From positions 1,178,001 through 1,242,000 of the forward strand of contig NZ_CP109137.1 of the NCBI RefSeq assembly GCF_035918095.1: a stretch of 64,000 bases of DNA. The letters are read 5' to 3'. Origin of the DNA: Streptomyces sp. NBC_01750. Lineage in GTDB: Bacteria > Actinomycetota > Actinomycetes > Streptomycetales > Streptomycetaceae. A program made the translations under genes and the position numbers. This document shows positions 26,217-35,396 of this stretch, piece after piece. A model generated the notes under the pieces. It saw nothing but the letters and a program-made list of their open reading frames with translations. It did not search any database and had not been told where the DNA came from. How positions within the stretch are numbered: the stretch's first letter is position 1; each line of letters opens with the position of its first letter.

Positions 26217-27581
26217 ATGACCGCCAATCCGATCGCCGAGACCATTGTCTCTTTGATGCCCCGCGCCCAGGCGGAGCTGACGGAGCTGGTGGCCTTCCAA
26301 TCGGTGGCGGACGAGGCCGTGGCGCCGAAGAGCGAGTGCGAGGCCGCCGCGAACTGGGTGGCCGGTGCGCTCCGCGCCGAGGGATTCCAGGATGTCGCGC
26401 TCCTGGACACCCCCGACGGCTCGCAGTCGGTGTACGGGCTGCTGCCGGGCCCGGAGGGTGCGCCGACGGTGCTGCTCTACGCGCACTACGACGTGCAGCC
26501 GAAGCTGGACGAGTCCGCGTGGGTGACCCCGCCGTTCGAGCTGACCGAGCGGGACGGCCGCTGGTACGGGCGTGGCGCCGCCGACTGCAAGGGCGGCTTC
26601 ATCATGCATCTGCTCGCCCTGCGCGCCCTCAAGGCGAACGGCGGCGTGCCGGTGAGCGTCAAGGTGATCGTGGAGGGCTCCGAGGAGCAGGGCACCGGAG
26701 GTCTCGAGCAGTACGCCGAGGCGCACCCGGAGCTGCTGAGGGCCGACGCCGTCGTGATCGGCGACACCGGGAACTTCCGCGTGGGTCTGCCGACGGTGAC
26801 GGCGACGCTGCGCGGTATGACGATGATCCGGGTCCAGGTCGACACTCTCCAGGGCAATCTGCACTCGGGCCAGTTCGGCGGCGCCGCGCCCGACGCGCTG
26901 GCCGCGCTCATCCGCGTACTGGATTCACTGCGTGCCGAGGACGGTTCGACGGTGGTCGACGGGCTCGGCGCGGACTCGGCCTGGGACGGACTGCAGTACC
27001 CGGAGGGCGAGTTCCGCAAGGACGCCAAGGTCCTCGACGGTGTCTCTCTGATCGGCAGCGGCACGGTCGCCGACCGTATCTGGGCCCGTCCCGCCGTCAC
27101 CGTGGTCGGCATCGACTGCCACCCGGTGGCCGGTGCGACCCCCTCCATCCCGGCGAGTGCCCGGGCGCAGATCAGCCTGCGGCTGCCGCCCGGCCAGGAC
27201 GCGGCCGAGGCGACCAAGCTGCTGTTCGCGCACATCGAGAAGCACACGCCGTGGAACGCCCGGGTCACACTCGAGCAGGTGGGCCAGGGCCAGCCGTTCC
27301 AGGCGGACGTCTCCAGCCCGGCGTACACCTCGATGGCCGACGCGATGCGCATCGCGTATCCGGGCGAGGAGATGCAGTCCGCCGGCATGGGGGGCTCGAT
27401 CCCGCTGTGCAACACGCTCGCCGAGCTCTACCCCGAGGCCGAGATCCTGCTGATCGGCCTGAGCGAGCCCGAGGCACAGATCCACGCGGTGAACGAGTCC
27501 GTCTCGCCCGAGGAGCTGGAGCGGCTGTCCATCGCCGAGGCGCTCTTCCTGGTCAACTACGCCGAGTCCAAGAAGGCTTGA
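26217..27581 (+). CDS. M20 family metallo-dipeptidase
   Basis: 454 residues. GAGGAG lies seven bases before the ATG. Metal ligands and catalytic residues of M20 are in place: YAHYDVQP, GRGAADCKGG, VEGSEEQGTGGLEQY and IGDTG; a lid domain of about 110 residues is inserted. The family hydrolyses dipeptides or N-acyl amino acids in the cytoplasm using two zinc or manganese ions. The upstream overlap region with the divergent flavoprotein gene is about 110 bases. Confidence 0.93.
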   Translation: MTANPIAETIVSLMPRAQAELTELVAFQSVADEAVAPKSECEAAANWVAGALRAEGFQDVALLDTPDGSQSVYGLLPGPEGAPTVLLYAHYDVQPKLDESAWVTPPFELTERDGRWYGRGAADCKGGFIMHLLALRALKANGGVPVSVKVIVEGSEEQGTGGLEQYAEAHPELLRADAVVIGDTGNFRVGLPTVTATLRGMTMIRVQVDTLQGNLHSGQFGGAAPDALAALIRVLDSLRAEDGSTVVDGLGADSAWDGLQYPEGEFRKDAKVLDGVSLIGSGTVADRIWARPAVTVVGIDCHPVAGATPSIPASARAQISLRLPPGQDAAEATKLLFAHIEKHTPWNARVTLEQVGQGQPFQADVSSPAYTSMADAMRIAYPGEEMQSAGMGGSIPLCNTLAELYPEAEILLIGLSEPEAQIHAVNESVSPEELERLSIAEALFLVNYAESKKA

Positions 27582-27632
27582 GCGCTCGGCGGAGATCGCG
27601 GCAGGGGAACTCCGCGGCCGTGCCACTCGGCG

Positions 27633-28667
27633 TCAGCCGACGGGGATGCCGGCCTCGAGGTTGAGCACGGTCCCGCGCTCGCGTGCGCGCAGGGCCCAGC
27701 GCAGCCGTTCGTAACGGGGAGGCGGCAGCAGTTCTGCCGCCTCCTCCTCGCCGACGAACCGCCAGCCGCGCAGCTCCGATCCGGGCAGCAGCACCCGCCG
27801 CGCCTCACCGCTCGGCAGCCGCCCGCCGTCGAAGAGCAGCCGCAGCCCGCCGAATCCCGGCGGCCGCGGGGGCTCCCAGTCGACAACCAACAGCCTGGGC
27901 ACCTTCCCGAGTTCGATACCCAGCTCTTCGGTGACCTCGCGCATCCCGGCACGTGCGGGCGCCTCGCCGCGCTCCACGACTCCGCCGGGGAACTCCCAGC
28001 CCGGCTTGTAGGTGGGGTCGACGAGCAGCACCCGGTCCGCCTCGTCGAAGAGCAGCACTCCGGCGGCGAGGGTTTCGGCGCTCGGCTCGGGCGTCTGGAC
28101 GATCTCACATGCCGGGGCGGCCCCCGTCTTCACGGCTTCGGCGATCCGCCGCGCCGTCTCCTGGGGATCGAGCCTGCTGGTGTCGATCACGTGAGCGTCC
28201 GCGCGGATCCAGTCGAGGGCCGCGAGATAGGGCTCGATGTGTTCGTACGCCCATTGTCTGACGCGCTGGTCGGCGTCGGGGATGTCCGGCTCCTCGCGGT
28301 TGGCTATCCGCTCGCGCAGGATCGTTTCATCCGGGGACAGCAGCACATGACGCACCGCAATCCTGCGGGAGGCGAGACCGCCGAAGATCTCGTCGCGGTA
28401 CTCCTGGCGCAGCAGCGTCATCGGCACCACCAGCACGCCGCCCAGCTCGGCGAGCAGCGCCGCGGCGGTGTCCACCACGAGCCGCCGCCAGATCGGCAGA
28501 TCCTGGTAGTCGCTCACCTCGGCGAGCCGCTTCTGGGGCAGCTGGCACCCCAGAGAGCCGCCGATCAGTTCGGGGTCGTAGAGCGTGCTGTTCGGGATCA
28601 GATCGATCAGTTCGCGTGCGGTACTGGTCTTGCCCGCTCCGAACGCACCGTTGATCCAGACAATCAC
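27633..28667 (-). CDS. P-loop kinase fused to NUDIX hydrolase
   Basis: 344 residues from the GTG at 28667, which has GAGGGGGA just upstream. Residues 1-170 form a P-loop nucleoside-kinase-like domain (NGAFGAGKTSTARELIDLIP; VLLSPDETILRERI). Residues ~205-335 form a NUDIX domain with a Nudix box GGVVERGEAPARAGMREVTEELGIE, where the REVTEEL core is intact. The fusion suggests phosphorylation and pyrophosphate hydrolysis in one nucleotide-processing polypeptide, but substrates are unknown. Stand-alone versions of both domains are common; this fusion is seen in Streptomyces. Confidence 0.88.
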   Translation of the reverse strand: MIVWINGAFGAGKTSTARELIDLIPNSTLYDPELIGGSLGCQLPQKRLAEVSDYQDLPIWRRLVVDTAAALLAELGGVLVVPMTLLRQEYRDEIFGGLASRRIAVRHVLLSPDETILRERIANREEPDIPDADQRVRQWAYEHIEPYLAALDWIRADAHVIDTSRLDPQETARRIAEAVKTGAAPACEIVQTPEPSAETLAAGVLLFDEADRVLLVDPTYKPGWEFPGGVVERGEAPARAGMREVTEELGIELGKVPRLLVVDWEPPRPPGFGGLRLLFDGGRLPSGEARRVLLPGSELRGWRFVGEEEAAELLPPPRYERLRWALRARERGTVLNLEAGIPVG

Positions 28668-28897
28668 GGTTCCCCCTCTGCCGTAGCCCTCAGTGGATTG
28701 CCCGCAACACCCTGCCACGGAAACCCGTTGCAGGAACCGGGCCGTTGATCACGTGCACAACTGTGGCCGTGCTGTTGCCGGTTCACCACTACCGTCCCGC
28801 GCCCGGACGCGTCTCACCATACGAACGGATGCCCCCGCCGGGCCGTGACACCCGGGCGCGGAGCATCGTTGGAACGGAAGAGACAAGGGGGTGCGGG

Positions 28898-29074
28898 ATG
28901 CGCCGTACGGTGTTGGAGAAGTTTCCCGCCGGGGGCCCGCGCGGCAGCTGGCCGGCCGAGGAGTTCGCACGGGCGCGCCAGGACGAGGGTCTGGCGGCGG
29001 AGGTCGTGATGGACCTCGATTCGGACGCCTTCCTGGTGGTCGTTCCGCAGCGGACCGCGGAGGCGGTCGGCTAG
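28898..29074 (+). CDS. Small conserved hypothetical protein (58 aa)
   Basis: MRRTVLEKFPAGGPRGSWPA starts the protein, and the C-terminal half contains a short beta-rich stretch (AAEVVMDLDSDAFLVVVPQ). GGGGG lies seven or more bases before the ATG. Codon use has the usual high third-position G/C. No domain is recognised. It precedes a bidirectional hairpin and the convergent sugar permease gene. Confidence 0.62.
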   Translation: MRRTVLEKFPAGGPRGSWPAEEFARARQDEGLAAEVVMDLDSDAFLVVVPQRTAEAVG

Positions 29075-29088
29075 AACGTGCCGGGGAC

Positions 29089-29121
29089 GCGTCCCGGCCC
29101 CCGCGCCGGGGCCCGGGACGC
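29089..29121. terminator. GC hairpin between convergent genes
   Basis: GCGTCCCGG (29089-29097) pairs with CCGGGACGC (29113-29121), with further C4/G4 pairing inside. It lies just after the small 58-residue gene and before the end of the convergent permease gene, so it can serve both strands. Confidence 0.68.
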
Positions 29122-29169
29122 GAGCCGACGCCCGCACCGGGCCGGGAGGGGCGCCGGCCGCCGTGCGTC

Positions 29170-30090
29170 TCAGCCTTTGGTGGAGCCGAGGGTGAGCCCG
29201 GCGATGAAATGGCGCTGGAGCAGCAGGAAGACCACCAGCGTCGGCAGTGCCACGATCACCGAACCCGCCGCCAGCAGGTTGTAGTCCGTGAAGAACTGGC
29301 CGCGGAGGTTGTTCAGCGCCGAGGTGATGGGGAGCTTGTCGCCGTCGGAGATGAAGACGAGCGCCCAGAGGAAGTCGTTGTACATCCAGGTGAACTGCAG
29401 TGTGCCGAGCGCCGCGAGGGCGGGACGGCAAAGCGGCAGCGTGATGCGCCAGTACTGCGTCCACACACTCGCGCCGTCCACGATCGCCGCCTCCAGGATC
29501 TCCTGCGGCAGGGTGCGCATGAAGTTGGCGAGGACGAAGACACAGAACCCGATCTGAAAGCCGACCTGGACGGCGATGACGGCCCAGTACGAGTCGAACA
29601 TCGTCATCGAGTCGGACATCCAGTACGGCAGCGGGATGCGGTTGAACAGGACGTACAGCGGAGTCACGATCACCTGCTGGGGCAGCAGATTTCCCGCGGT
29701 GAAGAGCATCAGCAGCACGATCGAGCCGCGCATCCTCAGCCGTGACACGGCGAAGGCGACGAAGGAGGCGAAGAACAGCGCGAGGAGCACTCCCGGCACT
29801 GCGATGATCAGGGTGTTGATGAAGTACTTCATCATCCCCGAGTCGCTGAAGGCCTGTTGGTAGTAGTCGAAGGAGAGCTTCTCCGGCAACGAGAAGTAAC
29901 CGTGCTCGGAGGTCTCGTCGTACGGCCGCAGCGAGGCGTACACCGCGAGCAGCAGGGGCGCCAGGAAGGCCAGCGAGACAGCCATCAGAAAGGCGTGCAC
30001 GCCGAGCCGGCCGGGACGTACGGCACGCTTTCGGGGCGGTGGGGCCGCGGCCGGTGTGGTGGCGGGCGCCGGGGCGGTGTCGAGCGTCAT
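29170..30090 (-). CDS. Carbohydrate ABC transporter permease (MalG-like)
   Basis: 306 residues with six membrane helices. The EAA loop that contacts the ATPase is ILEAAIVDGASVWTQYWRITLPLCRPAL. A proline/alanine-rich tail of ~30 residues precedes helix 1. ATG overlaps the stop codon of the upstream permease (ATGA). No ATPase gene is in the operon; in Streptomyces such sugar systems commonly share the MsiK ATPase encoded elsewhere. Confidence 0.94.
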   Translation of the reverse strand: MTLDTAPAPATTPAAAPPPRKRAVRPGRLGVHAFLMAVSLAFLAPLLLAVYASLRPYDETSEHGYFSLPEKLSFDYYQQAFSDSGMMKYFINTLIIAVPGVLLALFFASFVAFAVSRLRMRGSIVLLMLFTAGNLLPQQVIVTPLYVLFNRIPLPYWMSDSMTMFDSYWAVIAVQVGFQIGFCVFVLANFMRTLPQEILEAAIVDGASVWTQYWRITLPLCRPALAALGTLQFTWMYNDFLWALVFISDGDKLPITSALNNLRGQFFTDYNLLAAGSVIVALPTLVVFLLLQRHFIAGLTLGSTKG

Positions 30091-30995
30091 CGGTTCTTCT
30101 CCCCACGGATCTCCTGGACCAGATACGTCACGACGAATCCCATGGAGACGAGCAGCAGCACCACGGCGATCGCGGAGCCGAAGCCGATCCGGCTGGCCTC
30201 GCCGATGATGTTGTCGGTGACGAGGACCGAGAGCAGCTCCAGGCCGTTTCTGCCCTTGTTCACGGCGTAGACGATGTCGAAGGCGCGCAGCGCCTCGATG
30301 ACGGTGATGACGCCGACGATGACATTGACGGGCCGCAGGGTCGGGAAGACGACGCGGAAGAAAGTCTGCCGCTCACTCGCGCCGTCGATGGCGGCGGCTT
30401 CCTTCAGCGAGGGGTCGACGGCTTTGAGGCCGGCCAGGTAGAGGATCATCACATACCCGGTGTGCCGCCAGGCCGCGGCCAGCAGGATCATCCAGATGTT
30501 CAGGTCGGGATCGCCGAGCCAGTCGGTGGGATTCCCGGTGTCCGCGAGGATCGCGTTCAGCGCGCCCTGGTCGCGGGAGAAGATCAGTTGGGCGATGAAG
30601 CCGACGACCGCGAGCGAGAGCACCACCGGCATGTAGAGCGTCGACTGGTAGAAGCGGCTGAACCGTACGCCCCTGTCGATGAGGACGGCCAGCAGCAGTC
30701 CGAACGGGGTCGCGATCAGTCCCAGGAAGGCCAGCCAGAGCAGGTTGTGGCGGGCGGCGGGCCAGAACTGCGGATAGTTTGTGAAGAGGTTCTCGTAGTT
30801 CTTCGTGCCGACCCAGTGGATGTCTCCGATGCCGTCCCAGCTGGTGAAGGAGAGCACGATGGAAGCGAGGGTGGGCCCCCACACGATGGCCACGTCGAGC
30901 AGGATCGGTATGCCCAGCAGCACACCGAGTACCGCGAGGTCGCGGCGGGTGAACCGCCGCGGGCCTCGTCGTGGGGCACGCCGCGAGGTGCTCAC
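30087..30995 (-). CDS. Carbohydrate ABC transporter permease (MalF-like)
   Basis: 302 residues from the GTG at 30995; the open frame upstream (to 31142) is a low-complexity Pro/Gly stretch. EAA loop: SLKEAAAIDGASERQTFFRVVFPTLRPVN. Helices begin with DLAVLGVLLGIPILLDVAIVWGPTL. Second gene of the operon after the binding protein (168 bases between), with four-base overlap into the next permease. Confidence 0.93.
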   Translation of the reverse strand: MSTSRRAPRRGPRRFTRRDLAVLGVLLGIPILLDVAIVWGPTLASIVLSFTSWDGIGDIHWVGTKNYENLFTNYPQFWPAARHNLLWLAFLGLIATPFGLLLAVLIDRGVRFSRFYQSTLYMPVVLSLAVVGFIAQLIFSRDQGALNAILADTGNPTDWLGDPDLNIWMILLAAAWRHTGYVMILYLAGLKAVDPSLKEAAAIDGASERQTFFRVVFPTLRPVNVIVGVITVIEALRAFDIVYAVNKGRNGLELLSVLVTDNIIGEASRIGFGSAIAVVLLLVSMGFVVTYLVQEIRGEKNR

Positions 30996-31163
30996 TCTCG
31001 TTCGCCCCGCGGTGTCGTCCGGGGTGCCCCGGCCGGCCCGCGTCTCCGGCCTGGGGGTCCCCCCGGGCCCGGCGGGCCGACGGGGAGGGTCCGGGGGTTG
31101 TCCCCCGGGAGATTGCAGCAGCGGCACGGGTGGTCGCTCCAAGTCGGTTTCGGCCGGTGGCAG

Positions 31164-32516
31164 TCAGTCTTCGGAGGCGAAGATGGTCTTCTTCTGCCTC
31201 TCGATGCTGTTGACCAACCCATCCACGTCCTTCGGCTTGTTGATGAAGGTCTGAATGGCCGGGATCATCACCGTCGAGGAGAAGTCCGGCCTTGTGTCGC
31301 GGTCCAGGAACTGCGAGATCTGCTTGGCGCCGGAGACGAGTTCGACGGCCTTCTTCTGCAGCGGGGAGTACTTCGAGATGTCGGCCTGGTCGCTCACGGC
31401 GATGTTGTTGGGGTCACTGGCCAGGTAGATGTCCTCCGCCTGGCCCGTGGCCAGCCACTTCAGCAGGTCCTTGGCGCTCTCCAGGCTCTTGTCGTTCTTG
31501 AGGTCCTTCGCCTTCTTGGCGAGCAGGAAACCGTCGATGGGCGCCTCGACCGCGTCCTGTCCGTGCTCGGGGTTGATCACCGGGAACGGGAAGAAGTCGA
31601 TGTCGGCCTGCTCCCCCTTGGGGAACTGGGCGCCCGGGTGCGGGAGTCCGAAGACCGCCATGCCCGCTTCCTTCTTCTGCAGACCGGTCGCGGCCTCCTG
31701 CCAGGTGCGGCCGTTGGCTCCGGGCTGGCAGTACGGGAGGATGCTGCGCCAGGTGTCGAAGACGTCCTTGACGCGCTTGTCGGTCCACGCCTCCTTGCCC
31801 GCCATCAGGTTCTTGTGGAACTCGTATCCGTTACTGCGCATGTTGATGTAATCGAACGTGCCCATCGCCGGCCAGCCGTCCTTGTCGCAGAACGCGATGG
31901 GGACGAGCTTGTCCTTCTGCATCTGCTTGGCGAGCGCTATGTACTCGTCGAGCGTCTTGGGGGCCTGGTAGCCGTACTGCTCGAAGACGCTCTTCCGGTG
32001 GAAGACGGCCCACGGGTAGTAGTAGTACGGCGTGAGGTACTGCTTGCCGTCCTCACCCGTCGACTGGGCCTTCAGCGCCGGGGAAAAGCCCTGGTAGCCC
32101 GCCCAGTTGTCGCTGATGTCGTGCAGCAGACCCTTCTTGGCGAAGAACTGCATGCGATAGCCCGCGAACCACATGAAGACGGAGTCCGGCTTGCCCTGCA
32201 GGTAGCGGTTGATGTTCTCCTGGAAGGTGTTGTGGTCAACGGTGTTGACCTTGACCTTCCGTCCGTCCTTCGACTGCTTGCCGTACGCGGAGAACGCGTC
32301 GGCGAAGGCCTTCTTCGGCACCGGGTCGGACGAGTTGGAACCCAGAGTGATGGTCTTGCCGTCCCCGCCGGGCCCACCGCCGCATGCGGCGAGCAACGAG
32401 GGCAGCGCGACCGCACCCGCACCCGCCGCTGCGCCACGCAGCAGATTCCGCCGGGACATCCGATGTCCTGCCACGCTCCCGGGCGCGGCAGAACCGTTGA
32501 ACGATGACTGCGCCAT
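31164..32516 (-). CDS. Extracellular solute-binding protein of a sugar ABC transporter
   Basis: 450 residues. A twin-arginine-type signal with lipobox is visible: SRRNLLRGA (Arg 22-23) and LLAAC (Cys 45), so it is probably a Tat-exported lipoprotein. The mature protein follows the cluster-B solute-binding fold (TITLGSNSSDPVP; FMWFAGYRMQFFAKKGLLHDIS; GFLLAKKAK). GGAGGAGG precedes the ATG. A TTGACT element (complement of 32588-32593) lies about 70 bases upstream and may be the -35 box. The substrate should be an oligosaccharide given the decayed glycosidase next door, which is inference. Confidence 0.93.
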   Translation of the reverse strand: MAQSSFNGSAAPGSVAGHRMSRRNLLRGAAAGAGAVALPSLLAACGGGPGGDGKTITLGSNSSDPVPKKAFADAFSAYGKQSKDGRKVKVNTVDHNTFQENINRYLQGKPDSVFMWFAGYRMQFFAKKGLLHDISDNWAGYQGFSPALKAQSTGEDGKQYLTPYYYYPWAVFHRKSVFEQYGYQAPKTLDEYIALAKQMQKDKLVPIAFCDKDGWPAMGTFDYINMRSNGYEFHKNLMAGKEAWTDKRVKDVFDTWRSILPYCQPGANGRTWQEAATGLQKKEAGMAVFGLPHPGAQFPKGEQADIDFFPFPVINPEHGQDAVEAPIDGFLLAKKAKDLKNDKSLESAKDLLKWLATGQAEDIYLASDPNNIAVSDQADISKYSPLQKKAVELVSGAKQISQFLDRDTRPDFSSTVMIPAIQTFINKPKDVDGLVNSIERQKKTIFASED

Positions 32517-32726
32517 GTCCCCTCCTCCGGGGTGCAACCCAACACAACCCAACGCGAGGATTGGATCACACTCCCAGAAAGTGGTGCAGTCAAGGGTTTT
32601 GGCGAGACATCGAACAACCGTTACCGCATCTCTTCCAACAGACTCCAACACGGCCTACCGTAAACGCTCGCGACTGACACATACGTGCAGCCATCCCAAA
32701 ATGCGCGAGTACGGAGGAACGTTACG

Positions 32727-33232
32727 ATGCGTCACCTTCCCACCCGCAGTACCCCCGTAGAGTCGTCGGAGCGCTGGCCGCCGCGCTGCTCGGCGCGGCG
32801 GGGCAGGGCACACCTGCTCCGGCCGCCGGCACCGATGCCGCGCCGGTGGATGCCGCGTCGGCGGGCCGGCGGTGAACTGCCGCGCGTCGCCGCGCTGGGC
32901 GCTGCTGCCGCCCGCCGTCGAAGTGAGCGCCGACGAGGGCCTCGGCGTGCACGCAGCGAGCGCCGTGGAGTACTACGCGGGCGGCAGGCACCACCGTCAC
33001 CCCGCGGGTCGGCCTGGACGACGGGAAGGGGTCGAAGGGCACGGTCGCCTTCGAGATCCGGGCGGACGGGAAGAAGGCCGCCTCGACGGACGTACTGACC
33101 AACGCCATGCCCGCACAGCCGATTTCGGCGGATGTCGGTGGTGCGAAGGCCGTACGTCCGGTGGTCACCGACGGCGGTGACGGAGTCGACTCCGTCCATG
33201 CGGACCGGGCCGGCCTCAGGATCGGCTGCTGA
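32727..33232 (+). pseudogene. Remnant of a secreted glycosidase with NPCBM domain
   Basis: GGAGGA at 32713-32718 sits eight bases before an ATG at 32727. A frameshift after about ten codons leads to RRVVGALAAALLGAAGQGTPAPA, a signal peptide. The catalytic domain is absent. Then GLGVHAASAVEYYAGG appears in one frame and, after another shift near 32985, TVTPRVGLDDGKGSKGTVAFEIRADGKK and HADRAGLRIGC in a second. The spacing G-L-G-V-H...V-E-Y-Y...V-G-x-D-D...F-x-I-x-A-D-G-K-K is the NPCBM carbohydrate-binding signature found at the C-terminus of GH27 and related glycosidases. At least two frameshifts and a large deletion are needed, so the gene is dead. The end overlaps the ROK kinase stop by 17 bases. 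Confidence 0.8.
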
Positions 33233-34181
33233 CAACCGCTGCCGCCTCACCGTCACGGCCGAGCGAGGCGGCAGCGGCCGCACCCACCAGACCGGCGTCC
33301 GTGCCCGTCAGGGCCGGAGCCACCCTGAGCCGCTGCACGAAGGAGAGCGTGGCGTAGTCGCGCAGCGCACGGCGCAGCGGCGCGAAGAGCACATCGCCCG
33401 CGCCCGCCACGCCTCCGCCGATGACGGCAATCTCGATCTCGACGAGGGTCGCCGTAGCGGCGATCCCGGCGGCGAGGGCCTGGGCCGCGCGCTCGAAGGA
33501 GGCGATGGCGACCGGGTGTCCGGCCCGGGCGGCGGCGGCCACGGCGGCGGCCGAGGCATCACCGTCGGGGCCGGGCCGCCAGCCGTTCTCCCGAGCCCGG
33601 CGTGCGATGTTCGGGCCGCTGGCGATCCGCTCCACGCAGCCGCGCGCGCCGCACGGACAGAGATCCCCGTCCAGGTCGACGCTGATGTGGCCGATGTGCC
33701 CGGCATTGCCGGTGGGTCCCGGGTGGAGCTTCCCGCCGAGGACGAGTCCACCTCCGACACCGGTCGAGACGACCATGCACAGGGCGTTGTCGTAGCCGCG
33801 GGCCGCGCCCTGCCAGTGCTCGGCCGCAGTCATCGCGACGCCGTCGCCGACCAGCGCGACGGGCAGCCCGTCGGCGGCCCGGCGCACCCGCCCGACCAGC
33901 GGGAAGTCTCGCCAGCCCGGGACATTGACCGGGCTGACCGTGCCGGCGGAGGCATCCACGGGACCGGCGCTGCCGATGCCGACGGCCGAAGCCCGCGCCC
34001 AGAGCGGGGATGCGGCGAGCTCGGCCAGAACCGTCTCGACGGCGCGCATCACTGTCTCGCCGTCCTCGCGGGAGGGTGTCGGGCGCTGCGCCCGCACCAC
34101 AATCCCGCCACTGCTGTCCACCAACGCGCCTGCGATCTTGGTGCCGCCGATATCGAGCGCGGCGACGAGGTCGGTATGCAT
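33216..34181 (-). CDS. ROK-family sugar kinase
   Basis: 321 residues. ATP phosphate-binding motif ALDIGGTKIAGALVD, sugar-binding GTGVGGGLVLGGKLHPGPTGNAGHIGHISVD with its E-x-G-H variant, and zinc-binding CPCGARGCVERIASG are present. No DNA-binding domain, so this is a kinase, glucokinase- or N-acetylglucosamine-kinase-like. The Glu of the classical GEIGH motif is replaced (AGHIGH), which may shift substrate preference. It is divergent from the LacI regulator and near the sugar transporter, fitting phosphorylation of the imported sugar. Confidence 0.92.
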   Translation of the reverse strand: MHTDLVAALDIGGTKIAGALVDSSGGIVVRAQRPTPSREDGETVMRAVETVLAELAASPLWARASAVGIGSAGPVDASAGTVSPVNVPGWRDFPLVGRVRRAADGLPVALVGDGVAMTAAEHWQGAARGYDNALCMVVSTGVGGGLVLGGKLHPGPTGNAGHIGHISVDLDGDLCPCGARGCVERIASGPNIARRARENGWRPGPDGDASAAAVAAAARAGHPVAIASFERAAQALAAGIAATATLVEIEIAVIGGGVAGAGDVLFAPLRRALRDYATLSFVQRLRVAPALTGTDAGLVGAAAAASLGRDGEAAAVVSSRS

Positions 34182-34244
34182 CGGTGTGGGATCCCCCGGG
34201 GAGCTGTCGGACCTGCGGATTCAGTTAACAGTCTCCATTCCCCT

Positions 34245-34256
34245 GACAACGTTGTC
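34245..34256. promoter_or_regulatory. LacI-type palindromic operator
   Basis: GACAACGTTGTC is a perfect 12-bp palindrome with the central CG typical of LacI/GalR operators. It lies in the 133-base gap between the ROK kinase and the divergent LacI gene, 59 bases before the regulator's GTG. It could control both genes. Confidence 0.75.
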
Positions 34257-34314
34257 CAGGGCCTATGCTCGACGCCACACCCTCGCACACCGGACGACGA
34301 CAGGACAGCGCACT

Positions 34315-35379
34315 GTGGCCGAGACCGACCGTCACCCGCCGACGGCGGGCCGCACCCGAGGCCCCGAGCCCCGCTACGGCAATCGGCCCACCATGAAGGA
34401 CGTCGCCGCGCGGGCAGGCGTCGGCCTGAAAACCGTCTCCCGGGTGGTCAACGGCGAACCCGGCGTCACGCCCGACACCGAGCGCCGGGTGCAGGAGGCC
34501 ATCGAGTCCCTCGGCTTCCGCCGAAACGACAGCGCACGGGTGCTGCGCAAGGGCCGCACCGCCTCGATCGGGCTGGTGCTCGAAGATCTCGCCGACCCCT
34601 TCTACGGCCCGCTGAACCGCGCCGTGGAGGAGGTCGCCCGCGCCCATGGCGCCCTGCTCATCAACGGTTCGAGCGCCGAGGACCCGGAGCGCGAGCAGGA
34701 GTTGGTGCTCGCGCTCTGCGCCCGCCGGGTGGACGGGCTGATCGTCATCCCGGCCGGCCACGACCACCGCTATCTGGAGCCCGAGATAAAGGCGGGCGTC
34801 GCCACGGTGTTCGTGGACCGCCCGGCCGGGCAGATCGACGCGGACGTGGTGCTCTCCGACAGCTTCGGCGGCGCCCGCAAGGGCGTGGCGCATCTGATCG
34901 CGCACGGCCACCGCCGTATCGGATTCATCGGCGACCAGCCGCGTATCCACACCGCCGTCGAGCGTGTACGTGGCTACCGCGCCGCCATGGAGGACGCCGG
35001 GCTCGTGGTGGACGAGAGCTGGGTGTCGCTGGGGTCCACCGCGCCGGAGCGGGTGCGGGCGGCGGTCGAGGCGATGCTGGCGGGGCCCGAGCCGGTCACC
35101 GCGCTGTTCGCCGGCAACAACCGGGTGACGGTGACGGCCGTACGAGTCCTGGCGGAGCGCGACCGGCCGGTCGCGCTGGTCGGGTTCGACGACATCGAGC
35201 TCGCCGACCTGCTCGGCATCACGGTCATCGCCCAGGACGCCGCGACTCTGGGGCGTACCGCCGCCGAGCGGCTGTTCCGCCGTCTCGACGGCGTGGACGA
35301 CGAGCCCGCGCAGGTGGCGCTGGAGACGGTGCTGATCCCGCGCGGCTCGGGCGAGCTCCCGCCGCCTGCGGACCAGTAG
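34315..35379 (+). CDS. LacI-family transcriptional regulator
   Basis: 354 residues from GTG with AGGACA about seven bases upstream. After a 25-residue basic tail comes the LacI headpiece TMKDVAARAGVGLKTVSRVVNGEPGVTPDTERRVQEAIESLGF, with the hinge helix SARVLRKGRTASIGLVLEDLADPFYG, then a periplasmic-binding-protein-like sugar sensor (VALVGFDDIELADLLGITVIAQD). Probably the local regulator of the sugar transporter, kinase and once of the glycosidase. Confidence 0.95.
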   Translation: MAETDRHPPTAGRTRGPEPRYGNRPTMKDVAARAGVGLKTVSRVVNGEPGVTPDTERRVQEAIESLGFRRNDSARVLRKGRTASIGLVLEDLADPFYGPLNRAVEEVARAHGALLINGSSAEDPEREQELVLALCARRVDGLIVIPAGHDHRYLEPEIKAGVATVFVDRPAGQIDADVVLSDSFGGARKGVAHLIAHGHRRIGFIGDQPRIHTAVERVRGYRAAMEDAGLVVDESWVSLGSTAPERVRAAVEAMLAGPEPVTALFAGNNRVTVTAVRVLAERDRPVALVGFDDIELADLLGITVIAQDAATLGRTAAERLFRRLDGVDDEPAQVALETVLIPRGSGELPPPADQ

Positions 35380-35396
35380 GCCGGGCACCGGCCCGG

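Noticed and set aside
32234..32250. Perfect 7-3-7 palindrome GGTCAAC-GGT-GTTGACC
   Set aside because: Lies within the binding-protein coding sequence, about 270 bases from its start, and is explained by codons for VNTVDH; too isolated to call an operator.
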